This document shows, in pieces, positions 30,323 through 39,228 of a stretch of DNA of 64,000 nt. Within the stretch, counting starts at the first letter, position 1; every line of letters begins with the position of its first letter. Source of the stretch: Acinetobacter zhairuonensis (lineage in GTDB: Bacteria > Pseudomonadota > Gammaproteobacteria > Pseudomonadales > Moraxellaceae); contig NZ_JAKVIM010000005.1 of the NCBI RefSeq assembly GCF_022601715.1, positions 1 through 64,000 of the forward strand, read 5' to 3'. Under the pieces are notes generated by a model that was given only the letters and a program-made list of their open reading frames with translations, had not been told where the DNA came from and did not search any database. Made by a program: the position numbers and the translations under genes.

Positions 30323-31981
30323 ATGACGATGAGCAATACATGGATGACCCATCAAATTAGCAACCAATTTGATGAAAAACAGGACTATAACCTGTTTACC
30401 ACTGATCAAGTGCTACAGGAAATTTTGACTCGCTATGGCAGTCAAGATCAGCCCGCTTTAACTGAACTCGGACAAGTCGCAGGTTCTGCGGAATATTACA
30501 GCTACGCCGATCAAGCCAATCGACATACGCCAATTTTACATGCCTTCGATGCACGTGGGCGCCGTAAAGACTGCATTGAGTTTCATCCTGCATGGCATCA
30601 GTGGATGGCATTGAATCGCAGGCATGCCGTGCATGCTCATCCATTTTTAGCACCGCAATCAAAATCGGCTTGGGTGGATTGGGCGGCACGTTTTTATCTG
30701 GCTGGGCAAGTCGAAAGTGGTAGTTTATGCCCAACAGCCATGACTCTCGGTAGTATTCCTTTGCTCCAGCGTGAACCTGAATTATGGGAAAAAATTGGCA
30801 CTAAGCTGTTATCGACTGAATATGATCCTCGTGATCTTCCGATTGCTCAGAAAAAGTCGATCTGGCTGGGCATGGGTATGACGGAAAAACAAGGTGGATC
30901 GGATGTGCGTGCCAATCAAACTTTAGCCAAGCCTGTTGCTGCTGCAGGCAGGGGGCAAGCCTATTTACTGACAGGGCATAAATGGTTTTTCTCGGCACCG
31001 ATGTGTGATGCTCATTTGGTAGTGGCACAAACCGAACAGGATGGTTTGGCATGTTTCTTTGTGCCGCGCTGGTTGGAAGATGGCAGTAAAAATGCAGTAC
31101 AGGTACAACGCTTAAAAGAAAAAGTCGGAAACCGGAGTAACTCTAGCTCTGAGGTTGAATTTCAAGAGGCTTGGGGCATCATGATTGGTGAAGTGGGACG
31201 TGGTATTCCGACCATTATTGAAATGGCAAATTACACTCGACTGACCTGTTCGGTGGGTAGTAGTGCCATGTTACGTCAGGCTTTGGTGCAATGCTTGGCT
31301 TATACCCGACAGCGTAAAGCCTTTGGCAAACACTTGGCCGAACAACCACTGATGCAAGCCGTGTTAGTCGATTTGGCACTAGAAACCGAAGCCGCAGTAC
31401 AACTGAGTTTCCATTTGGCACATTGTTATGAACAAGATGACGAATTATCTCTAGCATGGAAACGGATCATGACACCTGCCGCCAAGTTCTGGATTTGCAA
31501 ACGTGCGGTGGAATTGACCGGCGAAATGATGGAAGTATTTGGTGGCAATGGCTATGTCGATGCGGGCATTATGGCGCGAATTTTTAAAGAAGCCCCTGTA
31601 AATACCATTTGGGAAGGTTCTGGTAATGTCATGTGCTTGGACGTATTGAGAGCCATTCAACGTGAGCCTGAGTCTATACAGCTGTTGTTCCAGTCTTTTG
31701 CTCAGGTGGCAAAGCAACAACCATTATTACAGGCAGAATTAAAACAATTTTTGGCTCTTCTACAAAAACAGCCCGATGAACTGCAATTTATGGCACGTAG
31801 TTTGGTCAGCCGATTGGTGATTTTGGCGCAAGCCATTTTATTACAGCAGTATGCGCCTGCATTCGTAGCCGAGGCATTTATTCAATCTCGCTATCAGGTA
31901 TTTCATGGGCGTGTGGTGGGGATGCTAGACCCGAAACAATTTGATGTAGACGCAATATTGGCAAGGGTTTTAGCTGCTTAA
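30323..31981 (+). CDS. AidB-like acyl-CoA dehydrogenase
   Basis: 552 residues, longer than standard acyl-CoA dehydrogenases (about 380) and matching the AidB/YafH-like subgroup. An N-terminal region with RGRRKDCIEFHPAWHQWMALN resembles E. coli AidB. The flavin-site segment is GMGMTEKQGGSDVRANQT, and the C-terminal end carries FGGNGYVDAGIMARIFKEAPVNTIWEGSGNVM. AidB binds DNA and responds to alkylation, but whether this homologue does is unknown. ATGs at 30323 and 30329 are in frame. Probably controlled by the divergent TetR gene. Confidence 0.85.
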   Translation: MTMSNTWMTHQISNQFDEKQDYNLFTTDQVLQEILTRYGSQDQPALTELGQVAGSAEYYSYADQANRHTPILHAFDARGRRKDCIEFHPAWHQWMALNRRHAVHAHPFLAPQSKSAWVDWAARFYLAGQVESGSLCPTAMTLGSIPLLQREPELWEKIGTKLLSTEYDPRDLPIAQKKSIWLGMGMTEKQGGSDVRANQTLAKPVAAAGRGQAYLLTGHKWFFSAPMCDAHLVVAQTEQDGLACFFVPRWLEDGSKNAVQVQRLKEKVGNRSNSSSEVEFQEAWGIMIGEVGRGIPTIIEMANYTRLTCSVGSSAMLRQALVQCLAYTRQRKAFGKHLAEQPLMQAVLVDLALETEAAVQLSFHLAHCYEQDDELSLAWKRIMTPAAKFWICKRAVELTGEMMEVFGGNGYVDAGIMARIFKEAPVNTIWEGSGNVMCLDVLRAIQREPESIQLLFQSFAQVAKQQPLLQAELKQFLALLQKQPDELQFMARSLVSRLVILAQAILLQQYAPAFVAEAFIQSRYQVFHGRVVGMLDPKQFDVDAILARVLAA

Positions 31982-32037
31982 CACATCAGAGTGGTTAGAG
32001 CTAAAATATATAGATTTGATTAATATTTAATCGATAG

Positions 32038-32055
32038 TGTAAGCCTAAGCTTACA
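32038..32055 (+). promoter_or_regulatory. GacA-type upstream activating box
   Basis: TGTAAGCCTAAGCTTACA matches exactly the TGTAAG-N6-CTTACA box bound by the response regulator GacA in front of rsmX/Y/Z genes of pseudomonads. Its centre is about 65 bp upstream of the expected start of the structured RNA at 32112, a typical distance. TATCAT (32100-32105) is a plausible -10 hexamer. Confidence 0.8.
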
Positions 32056-32111
32056 ATGAATGATGGACATTGCGTATAGGCAATTTTTTCGAAATCTCCT
32101 ATCATGCATTT

Positions 32112-32243
32112 CATTCAGGAACAGGATGTTCCAGAACATACAAGGATTGTAATGTTCTAAAGCAAGGATCGTTTTGGTGCAACAGGAAGTTATACCGAGC
32201 AACGAATATGGAAAAAGCCCGACAGGATGTTGGGCTTTTTTTA
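32112..32243 (+). ncRNA. CsrA/RsmA-sequestering small RNA (RsmY/Z-like), copy A
   Basis: About 130 nt with no ORF. Perfect hairpin GGAAC-AGGAT-GTTCC is at 32118-32132. Hairpin AGAACAT-ACA-AGGAT-TGT-ATGTTCT with one bulged A is at 32133-32158. An unpaired AAGGAT lies at 32164-32169, and hairpin AAC-AGGAA-GTT inside a GGT/ACC closing stem at 32176-32196. The terminator is GCCCGAC-AGGAT-GTTGGGC (32217-32235) followed by seven T. GGA in the loops is the hallmark of RNAs that bind and titrate CsrA/RsmA. With the GacA box upstream, the call is strong though untested. It lies between convergent genes. The 5' end is estimated from the -10. Confidence 0.82.
32212..32242 (+). terminator. terminator of small RNA A
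   Basis: AAAGCCC stem with GAC/GTT extension and AGGAT loop, followed by seven T (32236-32242). Confidence 0.9.
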
Positions 32244-32312
32244 TTTGTATTCGCAGATCATTTCATCCATTAAGAAGTTTTGAGATCTGAATCATTCAAT
32301 TCTGTTGCCGTG

Positions 32313-33302
32313 CTAAAACCTGACAATCAGTTTGCCCATGGGAGCTGCATGATTGAAGTATTGAATTAAGGTTTCAGGCAAGTTTTCAAAACCGTCAATC
32401 ACATGTGCTTGGTATTTAATTTTGCCTTGCATTAAATACTCTGCCAACACGCAATGCGATTCCTGCATCAAGTCGAGATAATCACTAACCTCAAATCCCT
32501 GAATGCTAAGGCGCTTGTGCTGAATCTGCATTAAATCGGGAATATGGCGAGATTTATGCTGCTGAGACTCAGGCATGTCTGTGACAATCACACGTCCATA
32601 CGTATTCATCTGCGGATAAATCAATTCTTGAATCGGCTCATCAGTATTTTCAAAGAAGATGTCAATGCCATCAGGTACGGCAGCTTTTAAGTGGACTTCT
32701 AGATGTTCAGTGTGCTTGTTAATGGCGCTATCGAAACCGATTTCATCCATTAACCATTGGCACTTCTCATCTGAATCTGTCATGCCAACCACCTTTAAGC
32801 CGTTGGCTTTCCCCAGTTGACCCAGCAGGGATCCTACCGCACTTGCCGCATCTGTGATTACGAGGGTTTGACCTTGCTGCGGTTGTGCGAGTTTGAACAG
32901 GCTGACATATGCGGTCAGCCCCGTGAAATAGAACAGAGAAAGTATGGCTTCTGGTGCAAGACTTGAGTCCATGAGGTACATATCTGCATTCCCGAGAATA
33001 TATTCACTCCAACCAGTCAAACCGACCACTTGTGCGCCCACAGGAAAATCTGGATTTAACGATTCAATCACTTTGCCAACCCCATAAGACTGCAGAATTT
33101 CACCGATTTGCATGGGCGGGGCATGATTGAGTTTACTTTGCTGCAACCACGCGTGCATGACTGGGTTTAAGGACATATGTGTTTGCATGACCAAAAATTC
33201 ACCCTCAGTAAAGTGGGGGAGTGGTAAGGGAACCATATCTAATATATCCATACTGAATTTTCCTTGTGGATATTTGGATAACCTAAACGCTTGATTCCTC
33301 AT
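32313..33302 (-). CDS. NADP-dependent MDR-family oxidoreductase (CurA/prostaglandin-reductase-like)
   Basis: About 329 residues of the medium-chain dehydrogenase/reductase family without zinc ligands. The N-terminal segment LPLPHFTEGEFLVMQTHMSLNPVMHAWL is typical of leukotriene/curcumin reductases. The cofactor region is LVITDAASAVGSLLGQLGKANGLKVVG, with AxxxVG in place of the usual GAAGGVG. It likely reduces double bonds of enones/enals with NADPH. ATG 33302 is chosen over 33311 because AAGGA lies 8 nt upstream. Confidence 0.8.
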   Translation of the reverse strand: MRNQAFRLSKYPQGKFSMDILDMVPLPLPHFTEGEFLVMQTHMSLNPVMHAWLQQSKLNHAPPMQIGEILQSYGVGKVIESLNPDFPVGAQVVGLTGWSEYILGNADMYLMDSSLAPEAILSLFYFTGLTAYVSLFKLAQPQQGQTLVITDAASAVGSLLGQLGKANGLKVVGMTDSDEKCQWLMDEIGFDSAINKHTEHLEVHLKAAVPDGIDIFFENTDEPIQELIYPQMNTYGRVIVTDMPESQQHKSRHIPDLMQIQHKRLSIQGFEVSDYLDLMQESHCVLAEYLMQGKIKYQAHVIDGFENLPETLIQYFNHAAPMGKLIVRF

Positions 33303-33629
33303 TATTGTCATCCTTTTGCATATGCTTTTTTATAATTGATATTGCACTTATCAAGGGAAAGCGTTGAATTATGAGTTGTTGCTTTAATTATTCTGAGTTC
33401 AAGTTCGGGTGATGTTGCTGCTCGAAATTTGTTCTGTGTAACGGATCAATGAGTGTTGTAATTGTCAGTATGTGTTACTCGGTTGTATAAACAGGATTTT
33501 GCTCTGCCATATACCACATTAAATTGCATGAACAGGGAGACTGATCAGTTGTCGCTGAACAGCAGTGATAAGATGATTGTAAAATGTACGATCACTGCTT
33601 TTCAATCGTGTTTTGATCAGTTTTCTACA
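33303..33629. other. intergenic region with a terminator-like hairpin
   Basis: 327 bp between the MDR gene start and the ohrR stop. A perfect inverted repeat AGCAGTGAT (33561-33569) / ATCACTGCT (33591-33599) followed by TTTTC resembles a plus-strand terminator, although no plus-strand gene precedes it. No other feature was recognised. Confidence 0.4.
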
Positions 33630-34070
33630 TTATTGTTCTTTGAGTTGTGCACGTAAACGATTGAGCTCTTCACGTAATTGACTAACTTGATCGGGCGCAC
33701 ATTGGATGGCTGACATAATCTGTTCAGGAATCGGCATGACGGCTTGTTTTAAAGCTCGTCCTTCGCTAGTCAAGGAAATCAGGACGCGTCGCTCATCTTC
33801 AACCGAACGTTTGCGTTCAATAAAACCTAAACTTTCCAGTCTTTTTAACAATGGGGTTAGGGTAGAAGATTCTAAAAAAATACGTTGTCCAATCTCGGAA
33901 ACGGTAAGCTGGTCTTGCTCCCATAAAATCAACATCACCAAATATTGGGGATAGGTAATGCCGTGCGGTTGTAACAATTTTCTATAGTATTGATTTAACG
34001 CAAGATGAGTTGAATATAAAGCAAAACAAAGTTGATTATCGAGCTTTAATAACTCCTCTTGGTTTGACAT
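33630..34070 (-). CDS. ohrR: MarR-family peroxide sensor OhrR
   Basis: 146 residues. Cys15 in LDNQLCFALYSTHLAL is the conserved redox-sensing cysteine of OhrR, whose oxidation by organic hydroperoxides releases DNA. The winged helix-turn-helix follows (LTVSEIGQRIFLESSTLTPLLKRLESLGFIERKRS, then DERRVLISLTSEG). A partner ohr peroxidase gene is not adjacent within the window, so the target may be itself or a distant ohr. General MarR function is certain, the OhrR subtype highly likely. Confidence 0.85.
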   Translation of the reverse strand: MSNQEELLKLDNQLCFALYSTHLALNQYYRKLLQPHGITYPQYLVMLILWEQDQLTVSEIGQRIFLESSTLTPLLKRLESLGFIERKRSVEDERRVLISLTSEGRALKQAVMPIPEQIMSAIQCAPDQVSQLREELNRLRAQLKEQ

Positions 34071-34333
34071 GGTGTAGTTCCGATCACTGAAATGATCTCT
34101 ATTATAACTTTAAGGCTGCACCGCTTGTACTCCAATCTGTATATTCAGATAGTTATACATAATGACACACTTAATTCCTGATTTTTAAAGTATCTGTGTT
34201 TGGGTAAAACCATACAAAAAAGCAGGAGATAAAGCTATTAATATGCTTGAAAAATGGTCAAAGAGGCGTATGATTATTTTCCTACTCAAAGCGTAGAAAA
34301 ACCTAAAGCTGTATTGGAAAAAGGTGAAATTAC

Positions 34334-34534
34334 ATGGCAAAACAGAAACGACAGCAAGAACTCGTCGTGCATAATTTTGTGGCAAAACATATGCATGAGG
34401 TCAATAAAAGCCAAGTGTTTGTAGATCGAAAGAAAAATGCAAAACGTGGTTATAGCAAACATAAGCAAGGGCGATATTCCGAAGATTATCGCCCTTTTTT
34501 ACATCTGTTCTATGTACATGATACTGTGTGTTAA
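34334..34534 (+). CDS. arfA: probable alternative ribosome-rescue factor A (nonstop-type gene)
   Basis: 66 codons, basic. AAGGTG lies 7 nt before ATG 34334. The centre reads SQVFVDRKKNAKRGYSKHKQGR, comparable to the LFRQR...KKGKGSY...KH region of E. coli ArfA. ArfA recruits RF2 to ribosomes stalled on broken messages when tmRNA is lacking. The key observation is an intrinsic terminator (34469-34500) lying inside codons 46-55, before the stop at 34532. Most transcripts would end without a stop codon, giving a peptide of about 55 residues that tmRNA would normally tag for destruction. The same logic and truncation length are known for E. coli arfA. Similarity is short, so the name is probable, not proven. 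It overlaps the ptsP stop by 3 bp. Confidence 0.62.
   Translation: MAKQKRQQELVVHNFVAKHMHEVNKSQVFVDRKKNAKRGYSKHKQGRYSEDYRPFLHLFYVHDTVC
34469..34500 (+). terminator. intrinsic terminator inside the arfA-like reading frame
   Basis: Perfect 8-bp stem GGGCGATA (34469-34476) / TATCGCCC (34487-34494), 10-nt loop, then six T (34495-34500). It encodes Gly46 to Phe55 of the small ORF. On the minus strand it lacks a T-tract, so it does not serve ptsP. Confidence 0.88.
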
Positions 34535-36828
34535 ACACTCACGATACGCGTAGAGGATTTCACCATATCGGCTAAACCATGGGTTTTAAAATAATATTCC
34601 ATCCAGCTTTTAATCATCAGCGGATTACTCATCTTGAGCACATGTGCCAGTAATTCTTGTGCATCACTCATCGGAACATGGCAGATCGCCTTACGAACAC
34701 GCAAAATATTACTTGAGCTCATCGACAGCGTATTAAAGCCCATTGCCATTAGCAAAATTGCCGACAACGGATCTCCCGCCATTTCCCCACAAATACTGAT
34801 CGGCTTATCGTATTTATGACACTCTTTCACTAAACGCGCCAGTGCTCTTAAAATGGATGGATGATAGTGCGAATAGACATTGGCAACACGCGGGTTATTA
34901 CGGTCTACAGCCAATAAATACTGGGTTAAGTCATTCGAACCTACTGAGAAGAAATCGACCAATTCCGCAAATTCTTCTATTTGTAGCAGCACACTCGGAA
35001 CTTCAACCATAATGCCGATTTTAGGTTTATTGATTTTAACCTGCTCTTCTTCTTGGACAGCATGCCAGTCACGATCCAGTAAATACAGTGCTTCTTCCAC
35101 TTCACTGACACTGGTGACCATTGGCAATAAAATATGTAAATTGTTCAGACCAATGCTGGCTTTGAGCATGGCACGAATTTGCGAAGAGAAAATTTCAGGA
35201 TGATCTAGGGTAAAGCGGATACCACGCCAACCCAAAGCCGAGTTTTCCTCTTCAATCGAGAAATAAGGTAAATCTTTATCCGCACCAATATCGAGGGTAC
35301 GCATCACCACGGGCTTGTTGGCAAAGTGGCTCAACTGTTGACGGTAAATCGCACGTTGTTCTTCTTCGCCAGGGAAGCGGTCACGTAACATAAACGGAAT
35401 TTCAGAGCGATATAAACCAACACCTTTAGCGCCACGTTGCACACCACGCACGACATCAATCATCAAACCTGTATTCACATAGAGACGAACCGCGACCCCA
35501 TCAGGTGTAATCGCATCTTTAGTCTCATATTGTTTCAGGTCTTTGGCAATTTGCTCTTCTTCTTTCTGAATTTCTTTATAGCGGGTACGTAAACGACGTG
35601 GTGGATTAATAAATACCCGCCCTTGATGCGCATCGACAATCATTTCCGCATCATCAAGGGTATTAATAGGAAGTTCTGTGACACCAACCACGGTTGGAAT
35701 ACCCAGTGCGCGTGCGACAATCACCATATGGGAATTCATGGCACCTTCAGTGGTGACAATCGCGGCAATTTTATCGACAGGTAATTCCACCAACGCTGCG
35801 GTAGAGATTTCTTCACCAATCAAGATGCTTTCATCAGTCAGTTCACGATGGCTGGAGTCAGCTTCCTGTAAAAAGGCTAAAATACGTCGACCTAAATCTT
35901 TCAGATCCGCTACTCGCTCACGCAAGTAGTCATCTTCCATTTGCGCAAATAGGGCAATATGGTTGTCGATGACGATACGTACAGCACCTTGTGCCCAGTT
36001 GCCATCACGAATTTCCGATTTAATTTCGGCAGGTAGGGCATTTTCATCCAGCATACGTAAAAATACGCTAAATAAAGCCCGTTCTTCTGCCATCAAGGCA
36101 TCTTGCATTTTGTCATCAAGCGACTGGATTTCTTCCCGTACCGCTTTGATTGCACGATCCAGTAAATCCAGTTCTTCACTAATATCATCCGCTTCACGGT
36201 CAGGCACTGCTGATAAATCTGCTGGAGGATATAAAATCACAGCACGACCTAAAGCAATGCCCCCTGAACCTGAAACACCTTGGAAGGTTTTGTAGGCTGG
36301 TAAATTGTTCGGTTTACGGAAAACATCAATATTCCCGACGGCATGCGCATGGGCAATTACACCCGACAATTGCGCACATAGGGTTACCAGGAAAGATTCG
36401 GCAGCTTCACTAAAATCTTGTTTATCTTTATTTTGAACCACCAATACGCCCATAACTTTGCGGCGGTACATGACAGGCACACCGAGGAAGGAGTTATAAA
36501 TTTCTTCCCCTGTTTCTGGCAGGTACATAAAGCGTTCATGCTTAGGTGCATCATCTAAGTTGACAATTTCTTCACGCTGTCCAACCAGCCCCACCAGACC
36601 TTCGCCTGTATGTAAGGATACATGCCCGACAGACTCAGGGTTTAGACCCTTAGAAGCCATAAGCAAATAGCGTTGGTTACGTTCATCGAGAAGGTAGATG
36701 GAGCAGACATCCACATGCATCGCTTCTGCGACCTGATTGACCATAATGTCGAGTGATTCATGCATACTGGTGGACGCATTGATTTCTTGTACAATCCGTC
36801 TAAGGGTATCCAGTTGCATATTCGACAT
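34531..36828 (-). CDS. ptsP: phosphoenolpyruvate-protein phosphotransferase PtsP (EI-Ntr)
   Basis: 765-residue first enzyme of the nitrogen-related PTS; it transfers phosphate from PEP to NPr. A GAF domain spans about 15-160 (TSMHESLDIMVNQVAEAMHVDVCSIYLLD), the phosphohistidine region has GAMNSHMVIVARALGIP, and the PEP-binding TIM barrel includes RTLDIGADKDLPYF and GSNDLTQYLLAVDRNNP. The GAF domain separates it from sugar EI and suggests nitrogen or ligand sensing. ATG 36828 has GGAG 8 nt upstream, favoured over 36843. It lies downstream of rppH in the common two-gene order. Confidence 0.94.
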   Translation of the reverse strand: MSNMQLDTLRRIVQEINASTSMHESLDIMVNQVAEAMHVDVCSIYLLDERNQRYLLMASKGLNPESVGHVSLHTGEGLVGLVGQREEIVNLDDAPKHERFMYLPETGEEIYNSFLGVPVMYRRKVMGVLVVQNKDKQDFSEAAESFLVTLCAQLSGVIAHAHAVGNIDVFRKPNNLPAYKTFQGVSGSGGIALGRAVILYPPADLSAVPDREADDISEELDLLDRAIKAVREEIQSLDDKMQDALMAEERALFSVFLRMLDENALPAEIKSEIRDGNWAQGAVRIVIDNHIALFAQMEDDYLRERVADLKDLGRRILAFLQEADSSHRELTDESILIGEEISTAALVELPVDKIAAIVTTEGAMNSHMVIVARALGIPTVVGVTELPINTLDDAEMIVDAHQGRVFINPPRRLRTRYKEIQKEEEQIAKDLKQYETKDAITPDGVAVRLYVNTGLMIDVVRGVQRGAKGVGLYRSEIPFMLRDRFPGEEEQRAIYRQQLSHFANKPVVMRTLDIGADKDLPYFSIEEENSALGWRGIRFTLDHPEIFSSQIRAMLKASIGLNNLHILLPMVTSVSEVEEALYLLDRDWHAVQEEEQVKINKPKIGIMVEVPSVLLQIEEFAELVDFFSVGSNDLTQYLLAVDRNNPRVANVYSHYHPSILRALARLVKECHKYDKPISICGEMAGDPLSAILLMAMGFNTLSMSSSNILRVRKAICHVPMSDAQELLAHVLKMSNPLMIKSWMEYYFKTHGLADMVKSSTRIVSV

Positions 36829-36911
36829 AGAGTCTGCTCCCAAAAAAAATGTAAATTAGTTTTATTTATAGCAATAGTGTCCTAAAAAATCTGCATGTTT
36901 ATACAATTTTT

Positions 36912-37394
36912 TTAAGGTTTTTTAATGGGTAATTGATTGCACAATTCCACCATGGCTTTACGATAAACATCGCGCTTGAAATTCACCACCTGTCCCAATG
37001 GATACCAATAGCTCACCCATTGCCATTGGTCAAACTCAGGGGGGTCGGACAAATTCAATTGAATATGCTGTACCGAAGCGGTCAACTTGAGTAAAAACCA
37101 CTTTTGTTTTTGACCAATACATACGGGGTCTGAATCCGTACGTATATACCGATGTGGCAAACGATAGCGCAACCACCCTTTAGTTTGCGCTATGATTTCG
37201 ACGTGTTCGGGCAGTAAGCCAACTTCTTCTCTCAGCTCACGATAAAGTGCCTGTTCAGGGGTTTCTCCATATTGGATACCTCCTTGTGGAAATTGCCAAG
37301 CATTGTGTCCAATGCGTTTTGCCCATAAAACCTGTCCAAAGTCGTTTGCCAAAATGATCCCGACATTGGGTCGGAAACCTTCAGAGTCGATCAT
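36912..37394 (-). CDS. rppH: RNA pyrophosphohydrolase
   Basis: 160-residue Nudix enzyme that removes pyrophosphate from 5'-triphosphate mRNA, opening it to RNase E decay. The Nudix box [22 protein letters not shown] is at about 39-60 with all catalytic acidic residues. The start [18 protein letters not shown] is typical of RppH. It is probably transcribed together with ptsP (83-bp gap). Confidence 0.95.
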   Translation of the reverse strand: MIDSEGFRPNVGIILANDFGQVLWAKRIGHNAWQFPQGGIQYGETPEQALYRELREEVGLLPEHVEIIAQTKGWLRYRLPHRYIRTDSDPVCIGQKQKWFLLKLTASVQHIQLNLSDPPEFDQWQWVSYWYPLGQVVNFKRDVYRKAMVELCNQLPIKKP

Positions 37395-37576
37395 TTGGCT
37401 ACCTAAATTTTGTGTAATATTGTGGCCTCGCGGTCGGGGATTGTTATTTCTTTATCCAACTCGAACCAAAACAAAGCTAAAATGTTAAAATTGCTATGAT
37501 CTTAACGAATTTCTATCGACTAGCGGAGATAGATTTACAATTTTTTTCTTAAATTTCAGTTTTTACGAGTATTTTC

Positions 37577-38230
37577 ATGAAATTGGCGCTATTTGATCTC
37601 GATCACACCTTACTTAATACCGATTCAGATCACTCTTGGGGAGAGTTTTTAGTCAATGAAGGACTGGTCGATCCCATCCGCCATCGTCAAATGAACGACA
37701 AATTTTATGAGGACTACAAGGCAGGGCAATTGGACCCGATAGCCTACAATGAATTTGTATTTGAATTTTTGACTCAGCATGACAATCAGTATTTAACGGA
37801 CCTACATGAATTATTCATGCAGAAAGTGATTCGTCCTCAAATGCGCCCTGAGGGTTTCGCTGCCATTGAAAAGCATCGTGAAGCAGGTCATGCCTTGGTA
37901 GGAATTACTGCCACTTCAGACTTTATTACTGCACCGATTTTTCGTGAATTTGGGATTACGGAAATTATTGCGACCAATGCGGAAGTGGTTGATGGTAAAT
38001 ATACGGGTAAAGTGATTAATATCGCATGTTATCAAAAAGGCAAATTGGCACGTTTGGATTTATGGTTGGCCGGACGTGAAGTGGAGGAGTCTTGGGCATA
38101 CTCAGACTCCATCAATGACCGTTTCCTATTGGAATATGCGGATCATGCCATTGCTGTTAATCCTGATGATCGCTTGGAAGTCTTAGCCAAAGAACAGGGT
38201 TGGGATATTCAAGACTGGTCGATTGTTTAA
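37577..38230 (+). CDS. HAD-superfamily subfamily IB hydrolase
   Basis: 217 residues related to phosphoserine phosphatase-like IB enzymes. Motif I FDLDHTLLNTDSDHSWGEFL is at the N terminus, motif II is GITATSDFI, and motif IV is SYSDSINDRFLLEYADHAIAVNPD-like (SDSINDRFLLE present). Acts on an unidentified phosphorylated small molecule. Divergent from rppH; a weak ribosome site precedes the ATG. Confidence 0.82.
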   Translation: MKLALFDLDHTLLNTDSDHSWGEFLVNEGLVDPIRHRQMNDKFYEDYKAGQLDPIAYNEFVFEFLTQHDNQYLTDLHELFMQKVIRPQMRPEGFAAIEKHREAGHALVGITATSDFITAPIFREFGITEIIATNAEVVDGKYTGKVINIACYQKGKLARLDLWLAGREVEESWAYSDSINDRFLLEYADHAIAVNPDDRLEVLAKEQGWDIQDWSIV

Positions 38231-38259
38231 ATCACTGCAATACGACGCGAATTCTAAAC

Positions 38260-38294
38260 AGCATGGGCGGATGGAAATCTGCCCATGCTTTTTT
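38260..38294 (+). terminator. terminator after the HAD gene
   Basis: Perfect stem AGCATGGGC/GCCCATGCT (38260-38268 with 38281-38289) then T5. Confidence 0.9.
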
Positions 38295-38375
38295 ATGTGC
38301 ATGTTAAAGAGATTTAACAGTTTTCAGTGCTTCGAGTTGCTATGCTGATGGGGAGAATAATAAGACGATAAGGAC

Positions 38376-38630
38376 ATGAGCATGAATCAAGTTCGACCAA
38401 GAATGACACATTTATTTGAACAGCTCGGTTTAGACGCGAGTGAAGATGCGATAGCGTTATTTATTGTGACCCATCAATTGAATGCAAAGACGCATATTGT
38501 GCAGGCAGATTATTGGAGCGAAGCACAACGTCAGTTTTTAGAAGAAAAAATCCAGTCCGATGGAGAATGGGCGATTGTGGTTGATCAATTGAATGAATCA
38601 TTGCATGAAGAGTCTGTGATTAAAAAATAG
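38376..38630 (+). CDS. DUF2789 family small protein
   Basis: 84 residues. The pattern MTHLFEQLGLDAS...IALFIVTHQL...ADYWSEAQRQFLEEKIQSDGEWAIVVDQLNESL fits DUF2789, a small helical family of unknown function. TAAGGA upstream of the ATG supports expression. In-frame ATG at 38382 is an alternative start. Confidence 0.78.
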   Translation: MSMNQVRPRMTHLFEQLGLDASEDAIALFIVTHQLNAKTHIVQADYWSEAQRQFLEEKIQSDGEWAIVVDQLNESLHEESVIKK

Positions 38631-38706
38631 GGGTTATATCGAGGTGTGGTGATCCAAACACTTTGCGTCAAGTCGTAAATAAACCCATAAATGAAGAAGA
38701 AAAAAT

Positions 38707-39213
38707 ATGACTTTAGATCAACAAGCGGTTCCACCGTCAACGTCCTTGGAAAATTCAACCTGCATGAATCAGCTGGAGCAGGATCGTGCTGTATTTATCG
38801 GTGAAAAATATAAAACTTATTATCAACAACAATTTGAAAAAATGACCACAGAGAGGCCGTATGCAGGCTTTAATATTGCAGCCTTTTTCTTAGGGGTTGT
38901 CTGGTTATTTTATCGAAAAATGTATAGCTATGTTTTGATGGCAATCGCTTTGATGATTGTGATTGGAATGGTTGAAACACTTTTGGAGATTGAAGGTTTT
39001 GGTTCAAGCATTGGTTTAAGTGTTGCATTTGGTGTATTTGGTAATACTTTGTATAAGCATCATGTCGATAAGCAGATTGCTAAGATAAGACAGCTGGGTA
39101 ATGGTGACCTCACTGCTGAGTTAGAAAACCACGGTGGAACCAATTTCATTGCTGGTTTAATTTCACTGCTGATTCTACTGGGGCTGATTGGACTGGCAAT
39201 GATGACCTCTTAA
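38707..39213 (+). CDS. DUF2628-type membrane protein
   Basis: 168 residues. A soluble N-terminal part ends with FIGEKYKTYYQQQFEKM, then come hydrophobic helices (AGFNIAAFFLGVVWLFYRKMYSYVLMAIALMIVIGMVETLL; a final FIAGLISLLILLGLIGLAMM). The FNIAAFFLGVVWLFYRKMY motif is characteristic of DUF2628 proteins. Function unknown. GAAGAAG before ATG 38707. Confidence 0.75.
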   Translation: MTLDQQAVPPSTSLENSTCMNQLEQDRAVFIGEKYKTYYQQQFEKMTTERPYAGFNIAAFFLGVVWLFYRKMYSYVLMAIALMIVIGMVETLLEIEGFGSSIGLSVAFGVFGNTLYKHHVDKQIAKIRQLGNGDLTAELENHGGTNFIAGLISLLILLGLIGLAMMTS

Positions 39214-39228
39214 GACTACATAAAGTTA

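Noticed and set aside
34254..34424. 56-codon frame starting at ATG 34254 before arfA (begins MVKEAYDYFPTQSVEK)
   Set aside because: The first half looks protein-like, but there is no ribosome site and the second half is a shifted reading of the arfA-like ORF. Kept as leader sequence.
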